A stretch of 64,000 bases of DNA, taken from Ostrinia nubilalis (lineage: Eukaryota; Arthropoda; Insecta; Lepidoptera; Crambidae). Below are positions 27,876 through 39,169 of the stretch, piece after piece (position 1 is the stretch's first letter; every line of letters starts with the position of its first letter). The notes beneath the pieces were generated by a model. The model was not told the origin of the DNA. It worked only from the letters and a program-made list of their open reading frames with translations, and did not search any database. The stretch is from contig NW_026973566.1 of NCBI RefSeq assembly GCF_963855985.1, positions 1,426,001 to 1,490,000 of the forward strand, read 5' to 3'. A program made the translations under genes and the position numbers.

Positions 27876-30800
27876 ATGCCACGCCATCGCAAGAAAAGTA
27901 AAAGGAAATCTCGAAGAGACACATCTTCCGACTCCAGCACATCGATCTCATCGGTGGATTCCGCAAGTAAAAACTATGACACGGATAAAAGTCATAAACG
28001 GCATAAAAAGCATAAAAGACGTCGCAGAGGATCGCCAACCGTAAGTCAAAGTGCATTATTATCATCAGTAATTCCGGAATTCGATCCATTAGTTGATAAT
28101 ATTGATATGTGGATAAATGTAGTTGAAGCAAACGCCAGAGCATTTGGGTGGTCAGATAATATGATTCAGTACCAAGCTCTGCAAAAGCTGCGTAATACGG
28201 CTAAAACTTGGCTCGATTCGTTACAAAAAAATGAGACCCAGTGGACGACATGGAGGTGGCGACAATGGCGTAATAAATTGTCGGATACATTCCAAATTAA
28301 ACGTGATATGTTTACTTTGCTAAAACAGTTAGTAGATGCAAAACCGCTTCCTGATCAGTCTCTTTACGAGTTTTATTTTCAACAAAAGGCAAAGATTGAT
28401 AGATTGCAATTAGAGTTTCGTGAGCAGGATATTATTTCGGTCATTGTAGGGTCAATCGGGGACCCTAATATTAGCATAGCTGCGCAGGCAGGTACTTTTC
28501 GATATTGTGATGAGTTAGCATCATTTTTACATGGCAAAGTTTATGTGCAACCTGAAAAAGACAAGACTCAATTTCAAAAACCGAGCATGTCCAATAAACA
28601 AAGCACTCGTTCGCTACCTAATGAGACCTTAAGTTCAGATCGAAAGTTTAGTGGCAATAATAAAAGTGACTCTTTTATGAATAATCCCACGACTTCACAA
28701 CGCGATATAAATATAACATGCTATCGTTGTGGGGAGGTAGGGCATAAAAAAACCACCTGTAAGTTGAACAGTAACGTACAATGCACTTTTTGTAATAAAT
28801 TAGGGCATGTAGAAACAATTTGTCGTTTAAAAACAAAGCCTAAATTGGAGACTAAACTTGAAGTAAAGATGATCGCTGAGTCAGAGACTAAGCAGAAATT
28901 TTTCAAAGATATTATGTTGAATGATTACAAAAGTAACGCGTTTTTCGACATGGGAAGTGATTGCTCACTCATCACAGATAAATTAGTGAAACAATATGAT
29001 TTGAAACCATTTTCTTTGAATGCGCCTATCAGTTTAGTAGGTTTTACATGTGAGTCGAACGTGACTGTTTCTAAAGCTGTAGCCGTTACCTTGAAGGTCG
29101 ACACTGTTGAATTAATTGTCACCCTTTATATTATCGACAAATTAGCGGGCTGTGACATACTCATAGGGCGGAACTTTACTGAGGACAGAAGTATTATGTA
29201 CATACGTGTGGGTGATTCTTTAACTTTTCAACCAGTAGAATGCCTAAAAGTTTTAAATGTTAACGTTTTAAAATTTAACGACAATTCGAAAGAACATGCA
29301 TCAGTGTTGAATAAAACTTTTGCCAAATACCCTCAATGTATTTCTCATGATTTATCAACATTAGGAAAAACTGACTGTGTTGAGTTAAACCTTGAACTCA
29401 CGTCTAATAAGCCAGTCTTTCAAAGACCTTACAGAATGTCTGAATCTGAGCGCTCAGTTATGAGGAACATCACGGATGACTTACTAAAAAATGGTATCAT
29501 TCAAAACAGTAATTCTGCTTATGCTAGCCCTGCACTCCTTGTAGATAAAGCATCAGGTGATAAAAGATTATGCGTAGATTATAGGCAGCTAAACAAAATT
29601 ACTGTTAAGGAAAAATACCCCATGCCATTGATTGAGGATCTCATTGACCGGTTACGAGGGTGTAAATATTTTACATCCCTCGATTTAAAAAGCGGATATC
29701 ACCAAATTGCTGTAAATCCTGAAACAATACCTAAAACAGCCTTTATTACGCCCGATGGTCATTTTGAGTATATTAGAATGCCCTTCGGGCTGAGCAATGG
29801 ACCTTCAGTCTTTCAAAGACTAATGGATACAGTGTTAGGAAATATGCGTTTTGGGAGGGTTATATGTTATATGGACGACTTGCTAATAGCCACTGAAACA
29901 TTTGAACAAAATGTAGCTTGTTTAGAGACTGTTCTAGATATATTCCAAAAAAATGGTCTGACTATCAACTTGGAAAAATGTTCGTTCTTACAAAAGGAAG
30001 TAACATTTTTGGGGTACGACATTTCAGATGAAGGTGTTCGCCCAAGTTCACGTAAATTGAAAGCTATTAAAGATTATCCTACCCCCAAAACAATTCACCA
30101 ACTTAGACAATTTCTGGGACTCATTAATTATTTCAGAAAATTCATAAAAAACTGTGCTGTAATGTGCAAGCCCTTAACTAATTTGTTAAAGAAGAATGTA
30201 ACCTGGCAATGGGGTCCTCAACAAACACAGGCAGTAGAAGATCTTAAAAAGGCCTTAATTGATGATGCCGTTTTAAATATTTTTGACCCTAATTTACCTA
30301 TCACTCTCTATACAGACGCTAGTCGCGATGGAATAGGATGTATTTTAGTCCAAACCACTCCCAACGGGGAAAACCCTATTTACTTTTATAGCCGACAAAC
30401 TACTAATGAAGAAAAGAACTATCATTCTTTTGAATTAGAGCTTTTAGCGATTGTAGTGGGATTACAGAAATTCAGACATTATTTACTAGGAAATCAATTT
30501 AGAATTGTAACCGATTGCAATGCTGTTCGTCATACTTTAAACAAAAAAGAAATCATACCTCGGATTAGCAGGTGGGTCTTACAAACTCAGGAATTTACAT
30601 TTGAGATAGTTCATAGGGCTGGTACACAAATGAAACATGTGGACGCCTTGAGTCGGAACCCCGTACAAACTGAGCACTCCTTGTCAGTTCTGTCTATTAC
30701 AGAAAGTGATTGGCTCTTATCAGTCCAGTTACAGGATCCTAACATTTGCTGTATTCGAGATATACTATTATCAGGCGAGGCCGAGTCTAATAAAAAAATA

Positions 30801-31970
30801 TTCAATGAGTATGATTTATTAGGCAATAAGGTTTATCGTAGGACTCAATACGGAAGACGTTGGGTTGTACCTAAACAGTGTATATGGCATGTCATAAGAG
30901 CCAATCATGATGACATTGGGCATTTTGCAGTTGATAAGACTGTTGAGAGAATCAAAGCACAGTACTGGTTTCCTCGACTCAAGAAAATTGTTACAAAGTA
31001 CATTAAAAACTGTTTAAACTGTATTTACTACAAGGCTATAAGTGGAAAAAAACCGGGACTGTTACATCCAATTCCAAAATATGCTAGACCTTTCCACACT
31101 TTACACCTTGACCATTTAGGCCCTTTTGTTAAAACAACACAAAATAATGCTTATCTTTTGGTAATAGTAGATTCTTTTACTAAATTTGTGTTTATTGTCG
31201 CTGTCAAAAATACCAAAAGCAAAATAGTTATCAACGAATTAAATAAGATTTTCAAAATATTCGGGAACCCTAAAAGACTGATTTGTGATGCCGGAAGCGC
31301 TTTTACATCAAAATCATTTACTGGTTATTGTAATGATCATAATATTCGACGTCATATTATTGCCACAGCCGTACCACGTTCGAACGGTCAAGTCGAACGA
31401 TATAATCGAACCATTTTAGATGCGTTACGGAGTCTTAGCGCAGATGCAAATAACAATAAATGGGATCAACATGTAACCCAAATACAACAAGGTATAAACA
31501 GTACAATAAACAAAAGTACTGCAGCAGTACCTAGTGAAGTATTTTTTGGATACAGAATTCGGATGATGAATGATAGAATTGCTGATGAGGATAATACAGA
31601 AAAATCGGTTGACGTGACAGCCTTGCGTGACAAAGTAGATCAAAACATTAAAAGAGCTGCTCAAGCACAAAAAGCAGCTTTCGACTCTAAAAGGAAATTG
31701 GCTACTAATTATAATATTGGTGACTTGGTTGTGATTAAAATACCAAGTCACTCAAATGACGGTCACAGCACAAAGTTAATGCCATTGTTTAAAGGACCTT
31801 TCCAAATAACAGAAGTCCTAGGGCATGACCGTTATAAAGTATCCGATATGAGAGGAGCGGAGCGGAGTACAAAACGTTATGATGGCGTAACCTGCGCAGA
31901 GAATATGAAGTTTTGGATACGCATTTCGGATGAGGGCGAGGAGGAAGTTGCACCGGATGTTGTCCAGTAA
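27876..31970 (+). CDS. Gypsy 1 Gag-Pol polyprotein
   Basis: One open frame; the first ATG is at 27876, with 1,364 codons. The N-terminus is very basic (KKSKRKSRRD, HKRHKKHKRRRRG). The Gag capsid-like region runs to about residue 270. Two CCHC zinc knuckles lie near residues 280-320 (CYRCGEVGHKKTTC and CTFCNKLGHVETIC). Protease reads FFDMGSD near residue 355, with Met in place of Ser or Thr in the DSG/DTG box. RT has YMDDLL near residue 665. RNase H has YTDASRDGIGC near 812. Integrase has an HHCC-like zinc region, then HLDHLG near 1077, CDAGSAF and NGQVERYN (D, D, E all present). A GPY/F-like FKGPFQI module follows. Gag and Pol share one frame, so no frameshift is needed. The element has no env. 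Confidence 0.92.
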   Translation: MPRHRKKSKRKSRRDTSSDSSTSISSVDSASKNYDTDKSHKRHKKHKRRRRGSPTVSQSALLSSVIPEFDPLVDNIDMWINVVEANARAFGWSDNMIQYQALQKLRNTAKTWLDSLQKNETQWTTWRWRQWRNKLSDTFQIKRDMFTLLKQLVDAKPLPDQSLYEFYFQQKAKIDRLQLEFREQDIISVIVGSIGDPNISIAAQAGTFRYCDELASFLHGKVYVQPEKDKTQFQKPSMSNKQSTRSLPNETLSSDRKFSGNNKSDSFMNNPTTSQRDINITCYRCGEVGHKKTTCKLNSNVQCTFCNKLGHVETICRLKTKPKLETKLEVKMIAESETKQKFFKDIMLNDYKSNAFFDMGSDCSLITDKLVKQYDLKPFSLNAPISLVGFTCESNVTVSKAVAVTLKVDTVELIVTLYIIDKLAGCDILIGRNFTEDRSIMYIRVGDSLTFQPVECLKVLNVNVLKFNDNSKEHASVLNKTFAKYPQCISHDLSTLGKTDCVELNLELTSNKPVFQRPYRMSESERSVMRNITDDLLKNGIIQNSNSAYASPALLVDKASGDKRLCVDYRQLNKITVKEKYPMPLIEDLIDRLRGCKYFTSLDLKSGYHQIAVNPETIPKTAFITPDGHFEYIRMPFGLSNGPSVFQRLMDTVLGNMRFGRVICYMDDLLIATETFEQNVACLETVLDIFQKNGLTINLEKCSFLQKEVTFLGYDISDEGVRPSSRKLKAIKDYPTPKTIHQLRQFLGLINYFRKFIKNCAVMCKPLTNLLKKNVTWQWGPQQTQAVEDLKKALIDDAVLNIFDPNLPITLYTDASRDGIGCILVQTTPNGENPIYFYSRQTTNEEKNYHSFELELLAIVVGLQKFRHYLLGNQFRIVTDCNAVRHTLNKKEIIPRISRWVLQTQEFTFEIVHRAGTQMKHVDALSRNPVQTEHSLSVLSITESDWLLSVQLQDPNICCIRDILLSGEAESNKKIFNEYDLLGNKVYRRTQYGRRWVVPKQCIWHVIRANHDDIGHFAVDKTVERIKAQYWFPRLKKIVTKYIKNCLNCIYYKAISGKKPGLLHPIPKYARPFHTLHLDHLGPFVKTTQNNAYLLVIVDSFTKFVFIVAVKNTKSKIVINELNKIFKIFGNPKRLICDAGSAFTSKSFTGYCNDHNIRRHIIATAVPRSNGQVERYNRTILDALRSLSADANNNKWDQHVTQIQQGINSTINKSTAAVPSEVFFGYRIRMMNDRIADEDNTEKSVDVTALRDKVDQNIKRAAQAQKAAFDSKRKLATNYNIGDLVVIKIPSHSNDGHSTKLMPLFKGPFQITEVLGHDRYKVSDMRGAERSTKRYDGVTCAENMKFWIRISDEGEEEVAPDVVQ

Positions 31971-32561
31971 TCAGGTACTCATTGAAACACATGTAAGTTA
32001 AACATTTATTATTTATCTTTATTAGAGACGTTAGCTTGTATAAAGTAAATAATTCATTTCGAGTTATGTGGGCCTAATGTGTCAGCTTCAACGAAAAGTT
32101 CTTAGAGTTTTTGCACCAATTGATGGGAATCCCTAGTGAAAGCTGTCGTTGGTTATATAATGGTGATACAAAACTATGTTGATGACTATGCTTAAACAGT
32201 ATCAAATAGTTCAAGCCATTATACCTACAAATACTAAGAACTTTTGTGTTGCTGTGATATTTGTTGGTCTCTATTTTCTTATTAATATGTCTTTACACTT
32301 ATGAGCTTGCAAGTGTGTTGTCTTCAAACGGGAATCCAAAGTGAAAGCCGTTTTTAAGATGTAATGGTGATACAAGACTAAGTGACAGTTAAAGTCATTT
32401 AGTTCAAACTATTATTAAAACATGAATCTTGCAGGCGCATAAGGATAAAGTGATATTCTGAACTATCTTAAATATAAAAAAATAACATTATTATTTGTTT
32501 ACAGCTTCCACATTAGACCAATACGATGTCCGAGGACGACCACGTATGCAGGACGGCCGGA
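31971..32561 (+). other. Gypsy 1 3'UTR with internal duplication
   Basis: No ORF. Two related blocks about 200 bp apart (near 32128 and 32331) share 'gggaatcc', 'agtgaaagc', 'taatggtgatacaa' and a following 'actaa/actat'. A purine-rich tract lies directly before the 3' LTR. Confidence 0.6.
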
Positions 32562-32940
32562 TGTTGTCGCCACAGTCGTTTCCGCCCGGAAGTACAATTT
32601 GCCGCCGCTAGAGGGCGACACCGAGACGTCATTCGAACAACGAGCGGCCACTCGATCATTCCTTGTCGAAGCGTCGAGCTAGTAACACTCACCTTGTCTT
32701 GCTGAAAGCTATTATTATTTTTAAAAAAACAAAGTACAATTATTATTTTTATAAGTGAATTTTATTTTAAATTGGTAATATTGTAAAAGAGTAAAGTATC
32801 ATTTCAATTATTAATAAATATGATTTCACTATAGAAAATTGAGCTATAATAATTATTACGATGGTGAGATTGTGTAGGTAATGTAGCTAAATATTAATAA
32901 AAGTGTTTTTGCAGAATATTGGTGTTTGAGTTGATTTACA
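32562..32940 (+). repeat. Gypsy 1 3' LTR
   Basis: 379 bp, identical to 27470-27848 by eye. Followed by TAAA. Confidence 0.93.
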
Positions 32941-32944
32941 TAAA

Positions 32945-35459
32945 TGAGTTGCAAGAGTTGTTAGCTAAAGGAAGGTTTGAATTGCACAAATGGTACTCTA
33001 ATAGCTCAATGTTGATGTCGCAATTTCCTCCTGAAAAACTTGAAAAATGTCATTTTTCCTTTGACAATAAAGAAGGTTCTTGTATTAAAACGCTAGGTTT
33101 GAAGTGGGAGCCAAACTGAGATAAATTTCAGGTCGAGGTACCTAAATATACTTCCACTAGTCATACCAAAAGAAATATTTTGTCTGATATTGCTAAGGTC
33201 TATGATCCCTTGGGTTTTATTGCTCCAGTTACAGTCTATGCTAAGTTGATAATGCAAGATATCTGGAAGGCAAACGTTGACTGGGATTCTGAGGTGCCTG
33301 ACGCTATTTTATCTAAATGGATTTTTTTTTGTGCCAATCTTGAATGCTTGAATGTCATTTCAGTGCCTCGTCTCATGGTTAATACTGACGCAGAGAGGGT
33401 TCAGCTTCATGGCTTCGCAGATAGCTCCACGAAGGTGTATGGCTGCGTCGTGTACATCCGCTGCAGTTGTCCTGAAAAAACTTAGTATGTGCGAAGACAA
33501 GAGTTGCTCCTCTCAAACCTGTCACTCTGCCTAAGTTAGAACTTTGCGCTGCACTGTTGCTTGCTAAGCTTATGAGCACTGTTTCCAAGACTTTAAATAT
33601 TAGTTCTGAGAACTCATTCTATTGGACTGACTCCATGATTACCCTGTGTTGGATACAGAGTGATCCCGCTAGACGAGATGTTTTTGTATCGAATAGAGTT
33701 GGCCAAATACAAAATTTGTCTCCTAAAGACAATTGGTTTCATGTAGTCTTCAGAGAACCCTGCTGACAGTCATGGCTTCACGTGGTTTGGAACCACAGGA
33801 TCTTTCCAATTGCCAATTATGGTTTGATGGACCTAACTGGCTTTTTCAAAGTGACTCACCTTGGCTTCGTTCGCCTCAAGTGTTTTCTCAGGATGACTCA
33901 TTGGGTGTTGACACTTGTAATGACATGCCAAGTGTAGCACTACCTACCTTTGAGGAGACTAAAAACGATTTTCTTGAATTATTTGAGAAATATTCGTCTT
34001 GGAGTCGATTGGTTAGAGTCATGGCCTATGTACGTCGATTTATTAACAATATGAAAAATGCTAAATCTAAAATCACTGAATTTCTCACAAGTAAGGAGCT
34101 TAATCAAGCATCAAGTTGTATCATCAAATGCGTGCAGCATGCTCATTTTCAAAAAAATGCTAATGGTAATGTTTCCTCGGAACTTGGTTCAGGTTCTAAG
34201 TCTTTGAAGTTTTTAAACATATTTTCAGATGGCGAAGGAATGTTGCGCGTGGGTGGTCGCTTACGTTATGCTGATATCCCTGTTGATCAAAAATTTCCAT
34301 TGCTACTGCCAGCACGTTGTCATGTCACTGACTTGTTGATTAGGTATGAGCATGAGAGGTTGTTGCATGCTGGAACGCAGACGACTTTGTCCAGTTTACG
34401 ACGATTTGTGTGGCCGCTAAACGCTCGAAATTCTGTGCGTCATTTCATACACAAGTGTGTACGTTGTTACAGGTTTAAGGCAGAAACTGCTTCACAAATA
34501 ATGGCTGACCTACCCAATGTCGTATTACTCCTTCTCGACCTTTTCTGTTCACAGGCATAGATTTTGCTGGACCGCTGTCTGTCAAAGTTGCTCGTATAAG
34601 GAAACCTATTATAACTAAAGGTTATATTTGCCTTTTTGTGTGCTTGAGTACTAAAGCTATTCATATCGAACTAGTGTCGAATCTCACTACTAAGGAATTT
34701 CTAAATGCATTGCGTAGATTCATTTCTAGACGAGGTAAATGTGCTAAAATATTCAGTGATAATGGTACTACTTTTCATGGGGCAAAAAATGAGCTTCATG
34801 AGTTATTCAACATGTTTAAGAACGATTTTGAACAAGTTTCAAATTATGTAATTTCAGAAGGTATTGAATGGCGGTTTATAATTCCTCATTCCGCTCATTG
34901 GGGCGGGTTATGGGAAAGCTCTGTAAAACTTGTAAAGCATCATTTAAAGAGAGTGTTAGGACACACTGTACTTTGTTATGAACATTTGTATACTCTCTTA
35001 ACTCAAATTGAAGCTATTGTAAACAGTCGACCAATAACTCCATTGAGAGACTTGGATGGTGATGAGCAGTGTCTCACGCCAGCTCATTTTTTAATTGGGA
35101 GCAGTCTGACTTCGTTTCCGGAGGGTGATTTTGCAGAATTTCCTGATAATAGATTGAATGTATATCAACAAATATGTAAGCTACGGCAAACCTTCTGGAA
35201 GCGTTGGAAGACTGACTATTTAAATACATTACAAATGAGGTATAAATGGTACAAAGAAAACCCAGATTTAATGTTAAATACTATTGTTTTATTAAAGGAT
35301 GATAATCAGCCACCAATGTCTTGGCCATTGGGTCGTGTAGTTGAATTATATAAAGGTAAAGATAATCATATTCGAGCTGTTGTTGTAAAAACTAAAACTG
35401 GTTTGTATTCTCGACCTATTACAAAAATTGTCCCATTGCCTATTGAGCAAAATAATTAA
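32945..35459 (+). pseudogene. BEL1 RT end, RNase H and integrase, broken
   Basis: Continues BEL1 pol after the Gypsy insertion. Recognisable blocks are LHKWYSN and LGLKWEPN, followed by an in-frame stop near 33118, then DPLGFIAPVTV and the RNase H start LHGFADSS. A frame break lies near 33480, followed by LPKLELCAALL, FYWTDSM, and an integrase zinc region (CVRCYRF). A second frame break near 34540 precedes the catalytic core, which has FSDNGTTFHG and GLWESSV and a C-terminus with SWPLGRVVELY. At least one nonsense codon and three frame changes make it non-functional. The integrase C-terminal half (34638-35459) is still open. Confidence 0.85.
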
Positions 35460-36600
35460 CTTAAGAACTGATAAATGTAATTTTATAATTACTGTCTAAA
35501 CTGTAAAAGTTAAAAGGTTAATTATGTATTTGTTTAACTTTCATTATTAAAAACATAGTTTGATTTGTTTCTACACTATGAGTGTATACTATCTTGTGTA
35601 TTAAACTAAATATTGTATACATAATTACATTGTTATATTTAAAGGATTTACAATAAGTAAAACTTGTTTACTACTAGCAGGCCTGGCTCACTCCGCGCGG
35701 TACATCCGATAATTACCTACAGCGAAGCGCCCCGCCGGCGGGTATTATATCAGTCGAGTGTCACGCGCGCGCCCGTCGTGACTTGATGTTTTGCCTTTAA
35801 TAAATAATTTCTTTTGAATACAATTTATGATATTTTAAGAATTTTATCGTTAAAATATTAACTATTACCTTTCCGTGTAGGTAAATGAAACGGAAGAGTA
35901 ACATCGATACACCAAATTACGACAAGCTAGTTCTTTTACCATAATGCATAGGTACCCCAACAATATTCAGTAAAAAATAAATTGTTGCCAAAGTACAGCG
36001 AGTAACATTAGATTAAGTTTGTGTAAAGCCAAATACAAATATGATTTTCGGGTGATGCCTCTCGTTCTAGGGTGTAGCCGTTTCGTGTTTGCGTAGTAAG
36101 TAGGTAGGTATGATGTCATTCTTTCTTCTGTGATAGTAGGTATGTTTAATTTATTTGTCTTATGTTAAAATAGGTATGAATGAAGACATTGTATTAAAAT
36201 AAGTACTTTTTTATCCTAAGTAGGTATATTTAAAATGTTATTTTTACAAAGGTAAAATAACACTAATACTTACCTACATATACCGTACCTCATTACAAAT
36301 ACCTAAGTAGATTAATTCTATTTTTTCACTAGACATTATAGCAACCCTAGCAGCGTAAGAAGAGTTCAGAGGCACGCGATAGAAAGAGACAAAACTTGTA
36401 GGTGAATAAAATTGTAGGTACGTAGTGCTGTGCGAGCTGAATTCCACTGTATCGCGTCGTAGCAAGACTCGCATTTATTTAAATCGTCTTGCGGAGTAAT
36501 CCTTCTGTACCTGTACTATTACTTATTCTGTGCTACTAGTATGTAACTGGTAGGTTATTATAGCTCGTAGGACACCTTATGGTTGTGTACTTATGTATGA
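35460..36600. other. BEL1 3' untranslated region and unknown insertions
   Basis: AT-rich sequence after integrase. 35675-35790 is an abrupt GC-rich patch ('ccgcgcggtacatccg', 'gcgcgcgcccgtcgtgac'), probably part of another repeat. No coding content is recognised. Confidence 0.4.
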
Positions 36601-37219
36601 CTAGCGGCCGCCCGCGACTTCGTACGCGTGGATCCCGTTTTACCCCCTTCATCTATCTTACGCGGTTTTGATATTTTCATACAAATGTTTTTTCCCGCTA
36701 ACTCCCGTTCCCGTGGGAATTTCGCAATATTCTGTTGCAACTAAGCTTTAAGTTTACTAAGGTACCTGCATGCCAAATTTCAAGCGTCTAACTTAAGCGG
36801 TTTAGATTTTTCATACAAAAGGAATTTCCCGTTAATTCCCGTACCCGTTGGAATTTCGGGAATTTCTTGTTGCAACTAAGCTTTAAGTTTACTAAGGTAC
36901 CTACATATCAAATTTCAAACGTCTAACTTAAGCGGTTTAGATTTTTCATACAAAAGGATTTCCCCGCTAATTACCGTTCCCGTGGGAATTTTGCACTATC
37001 CTGTTGTAACTAAGCTTTAAGTTTACTAAGGTACCTACATGCCAAATTTCAAGCGTCTTACTTAAGCGGTTTAGATTTTTCATACAAAAGGATTTTCCCG
37101 CTAATTCCTGTTCCCGTGGGAATTCCTAAGTATCCTATAACCTGCCCAGGAGTATGAAAAATAATTGTGCCAAGTTTCGTTAAAATCCGTCGAGTAGTTT
37201 TTGTTTCTATAAGGAACAT

Positions 37220-37264
<45 letters not shown>

Positions 37265-37394
37265 AATTTTACCGATTGCATTTTTGGCATCAGTATCGAT
37301 CACTAATCACCCCTTGATAGTTATTTTGAAAATATATTTCATGTACAGAATTGACCTCTCTACAGATTTATTATAAGTATAGATGCCAAGAGCT
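36601..37394 (+). mobile_element. LINE-type 3' element with four tandem monomers
   Basis: Starts 'ctagcggccgcccgcgac', contains about four monomers of roughly 125-130 bp (each with 'aagcggtttagatttttca' and 'cccgttcccgtgggaatt'), then a (CAGA)n run and a conserved end 'ttataagtatagat'. It is flanked by imperfect 15-bp duplications 'tgta(c/t)ttatgtatga' (36586-36600 and 37395-37409). No coding part. The family is abundant in Lepidoptera; the fragment at 509-800 is another copy. Confidence 0.75.
37217..37262 (+). repeat. (CAGA)n microsatellite
   Basis: About eleven CAGA units. In this repeat family the tract is part of the element rather than an independent locus. Confidence 0.85.
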
Positions 37395-37589
37395 TGTATT
37401 TATGTATGACGCCAAGAGCGCTTAGGTTTGTTGAACTTACTTACCTTAATTAATCTCTTTCTTGTTAAGTGCATTTCTGTAGGTGTATTTCATTGCTAAA
37501 GTATTATATTGCAAAATGTAAGTTGTAATGTTAATAACTTTAACTTCTTTGTTTGAAGATTGAAATGTAATTTCAATGGGGCGGGTGTA

Positions 37590-37767
37590 TGGTAAAAATT
37601 TAATAACGATATCTGGCAACCCAGAAGCGTTGTATGCTCTATGGCCCCTCTCTATGGTCTCTTTTTCCTACCATTCAAGTGTGTGCACATGGTTGTAAAT
37701 TATCTTCGCAATAATAGAATATCACTGAAGTTAAGTGTCTTTTGTACCTGACGCATCATTCTGTTTA
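37590..37767 (+). repeat. BEL1 3' LTR
   Basis: 178 bp. Begins TGGTAAAA and ends TTTA, where the 5' copy ends TTCA. Followed by the target duplication CATAC. Confidence 0.9.
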
Positions 37768-37809
37768 CATACTTATATTATAAAACTTAATTTACTTAAC
37801 ACATTAAAC

Positions 37810-37901
37810 TTAAAACATTAAATCTTGATGCCCCCATGCTTTAGTGGAGATTTTGTCAGGAAGTACAAATCGTTTATCGTCCTCATTTGATAGAGCAATT
37901 T
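37810..37901 (-). pseudogene. Polinton A polB, C-terminal piece
   Basis: The last 28 or so codons of the protein-primed family-B DNA polymerase: ALSNEDDKRF and KAWGHQ before the stop at 37810. The ALSxxDDKR and GH blocks are typical for the end of Polinton polB. The retroposon at 37902-38735 separates this piece from the next one. Confidence 0.7.
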
Positions 37902-38735
37902 TGAAAGAAAGAAAGAAAGAAAGAAAGAAAGAAAAACATTTATTTGGTTCAAACTTAAAAAATATAACACACAGAATGAGATAACAAAAACAAGTTTAAG
38001 TTAGAACCAAAATTGGCCACCGCTCAGCATGTGTCATGCTCTGGAGTGGTAAATAAAACCAGAACACGACGCTGTTATTCTGCGGTGACCATTTTTGGAG
38101 AGAGCTGGAAACAAATATGAGATGAGACAATACACAAAAAACAAATAAAAGAGAAAAAACAAAAAAAAATACAATATTAAAAGAAAAAAAAAAGTAAATA
38201 GAGGGCGCCACCATCACATACGGGTTTTAGCAAAATTGGCGAAAATGCACAAGTTCACCGCCATCAACAAAGAAGAAGTTGTTTTGACATTTGCAAGAGG
38301 GCGCCACCATCAATTCAAATACTAAAACCACAGAATAATAACAAGTAGGTACTACGCTAAAACTTAAATTACATTATTTAAAAAACTAATAAAAAACAAC
38401 ACGGAGGTACAACTTCACTTTAATTCGGAGATCAAAAGCAACATGCCGTGGCTATAAGTCACAGTCCTGAAATAAAATTAAAAATTGGGAGAAAAAGAAA
38501 AAAAAAAAAAGTCAATCAGTCATGTCAATCATTCATCCGTCAAGTGTCAACATTTTATTTTTACTGCCGTTTGAGTGGGTGATTTTTATTTTTGCAATAA
38601 ATAAAAAATATGTGCATGAGCATGCGCTGCCACGCAGATGGAAAGTGACGTGGCAAAAAGTTTGGAGCATAAAACGTCATGGGACAGGGGCACCGAACGT
38701 TCTCCCCTCGCTATTTTGTTCACTGCTTGAGTGAA
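37902..38735 (-). mobile_element. 834-bp retroposon inserted in polB (copy 1 of a related pair)
   Basis: Minus-strand element ending in 'gaaccaaataaatgtttttc' and (TTTC)n at 37903-37946, flanked by AATTT (37897-37901 and 38736-38740). Near the 3' end, 38016-38091 can form a stem (ggccaccgc with gcggtgacc). No ORF. Architecture and 3' end are shared with 47216-48542. It resembles a long non-autonomous LINE-mobilised element. Confidence 0.65.
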
Positions 38736-39169
38736 AATTTCATGTTTGATGCACCTGAACAATTTATGTTCTTTTTACGTATTATTTGGTCATGAAGCAG
38801 AACCTTTTTATAGTCAGTTGAAGTCAAGTCTTTAATTACACTTTTTTTAACACCCTTAGCTTTTTTAATAAGTTTTGATTCCGTTTTAACACAGTATAAC
38901 TTTGACCTAAGACCTACAAATTCTGTTATGATTTCACCGCCCATTTCATCTTTAAACAATCCCGGAATTTTTTGTTCACTAATGGCAAATTAAAAAGATT
39001 TTCTGAATCATAATTACTTGTATCAAAGTAACTGAGAAAGTGGGTATTTAGATCTAGATAAAAGTCCTTAGTTTCAATTTTATAAATGAAACTGTCGGTA
39101 TGGGTATAGCATAACTGTACCCTGTCTTGATAGTGCGGTTTTATGACTGAATAATGGAAATTGTACATG
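38736..39169 (-). pseudogene. Polinton A polB, palm/thumb piece with altered motif C
   Basis: Minus-strand coding with YNFHYSVIKPHY, then the polymerase motif C region read as YTHTDSF (39090-39110), FYLDLNTHF, FKDEMGG and EFVGLRSKLYC. In family-B polymerases motif C is DTD. Here the first Asp is His (codon CAT), so the catalytic site is lost even apart from the insertions. The protein would synthesise the transposon's own DNA by protein-primed replication. Confidence 0.82.

Larger units (their letters stand above)
27470..32940 (+). mobile_element. Young intact Ty3/Gypsy retrotransposon (Gypsy 1)
   Basis: Two 379-bp LTRs (27470-27848 and 32562-32940) appear identical base for base. They are flanked by the 4-bp duplication TAAA (27466-27469 and 32941-32944). 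The PBS-like TCAGAAGTGG follows the 5' LTR, and GGACGGCCGGA precedes the 3' LTR. A single uninterrupted gag-pol frame occupies 27876-31970. Identical LTRs and an open frame indicate very recent insertion and possible current activity. It interrupts BEL1 RT. Confidence 0.93.
17394..37767 (+). mobile_element. BEL/Pao LTR retrotransposon 1, degenerate, with nested insertions
   Basis: Bounded by LTRs at 17394-17572 and 37590-37767 and a perfect 5-bp target duplication CATAC (17389-17393 and 37768-37772). The order is gag with Zn knuckles, protease, RT, RNase H and integrase, typical of BEL/Pao. The element spans 20.4 kb only because at least six other elements inserted into it: 19116-19709, about 19858-20010, 20154-20325, 20764-26907, 27470-32940 and 36601-37394. 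Its own sequence is about 7 kb and carries stops and frameshifts. It is inserted in Polinton A, whose polB C-terminus resumes 38 bases beyond the right duplication. Confidence 0.9.

Noticed and set aside
37058..37303. Cys-rich ORF (repeated SVCL)
   Set aside because: Produced by the (CAGA)n microsatellite inside a LINE-type repeat.
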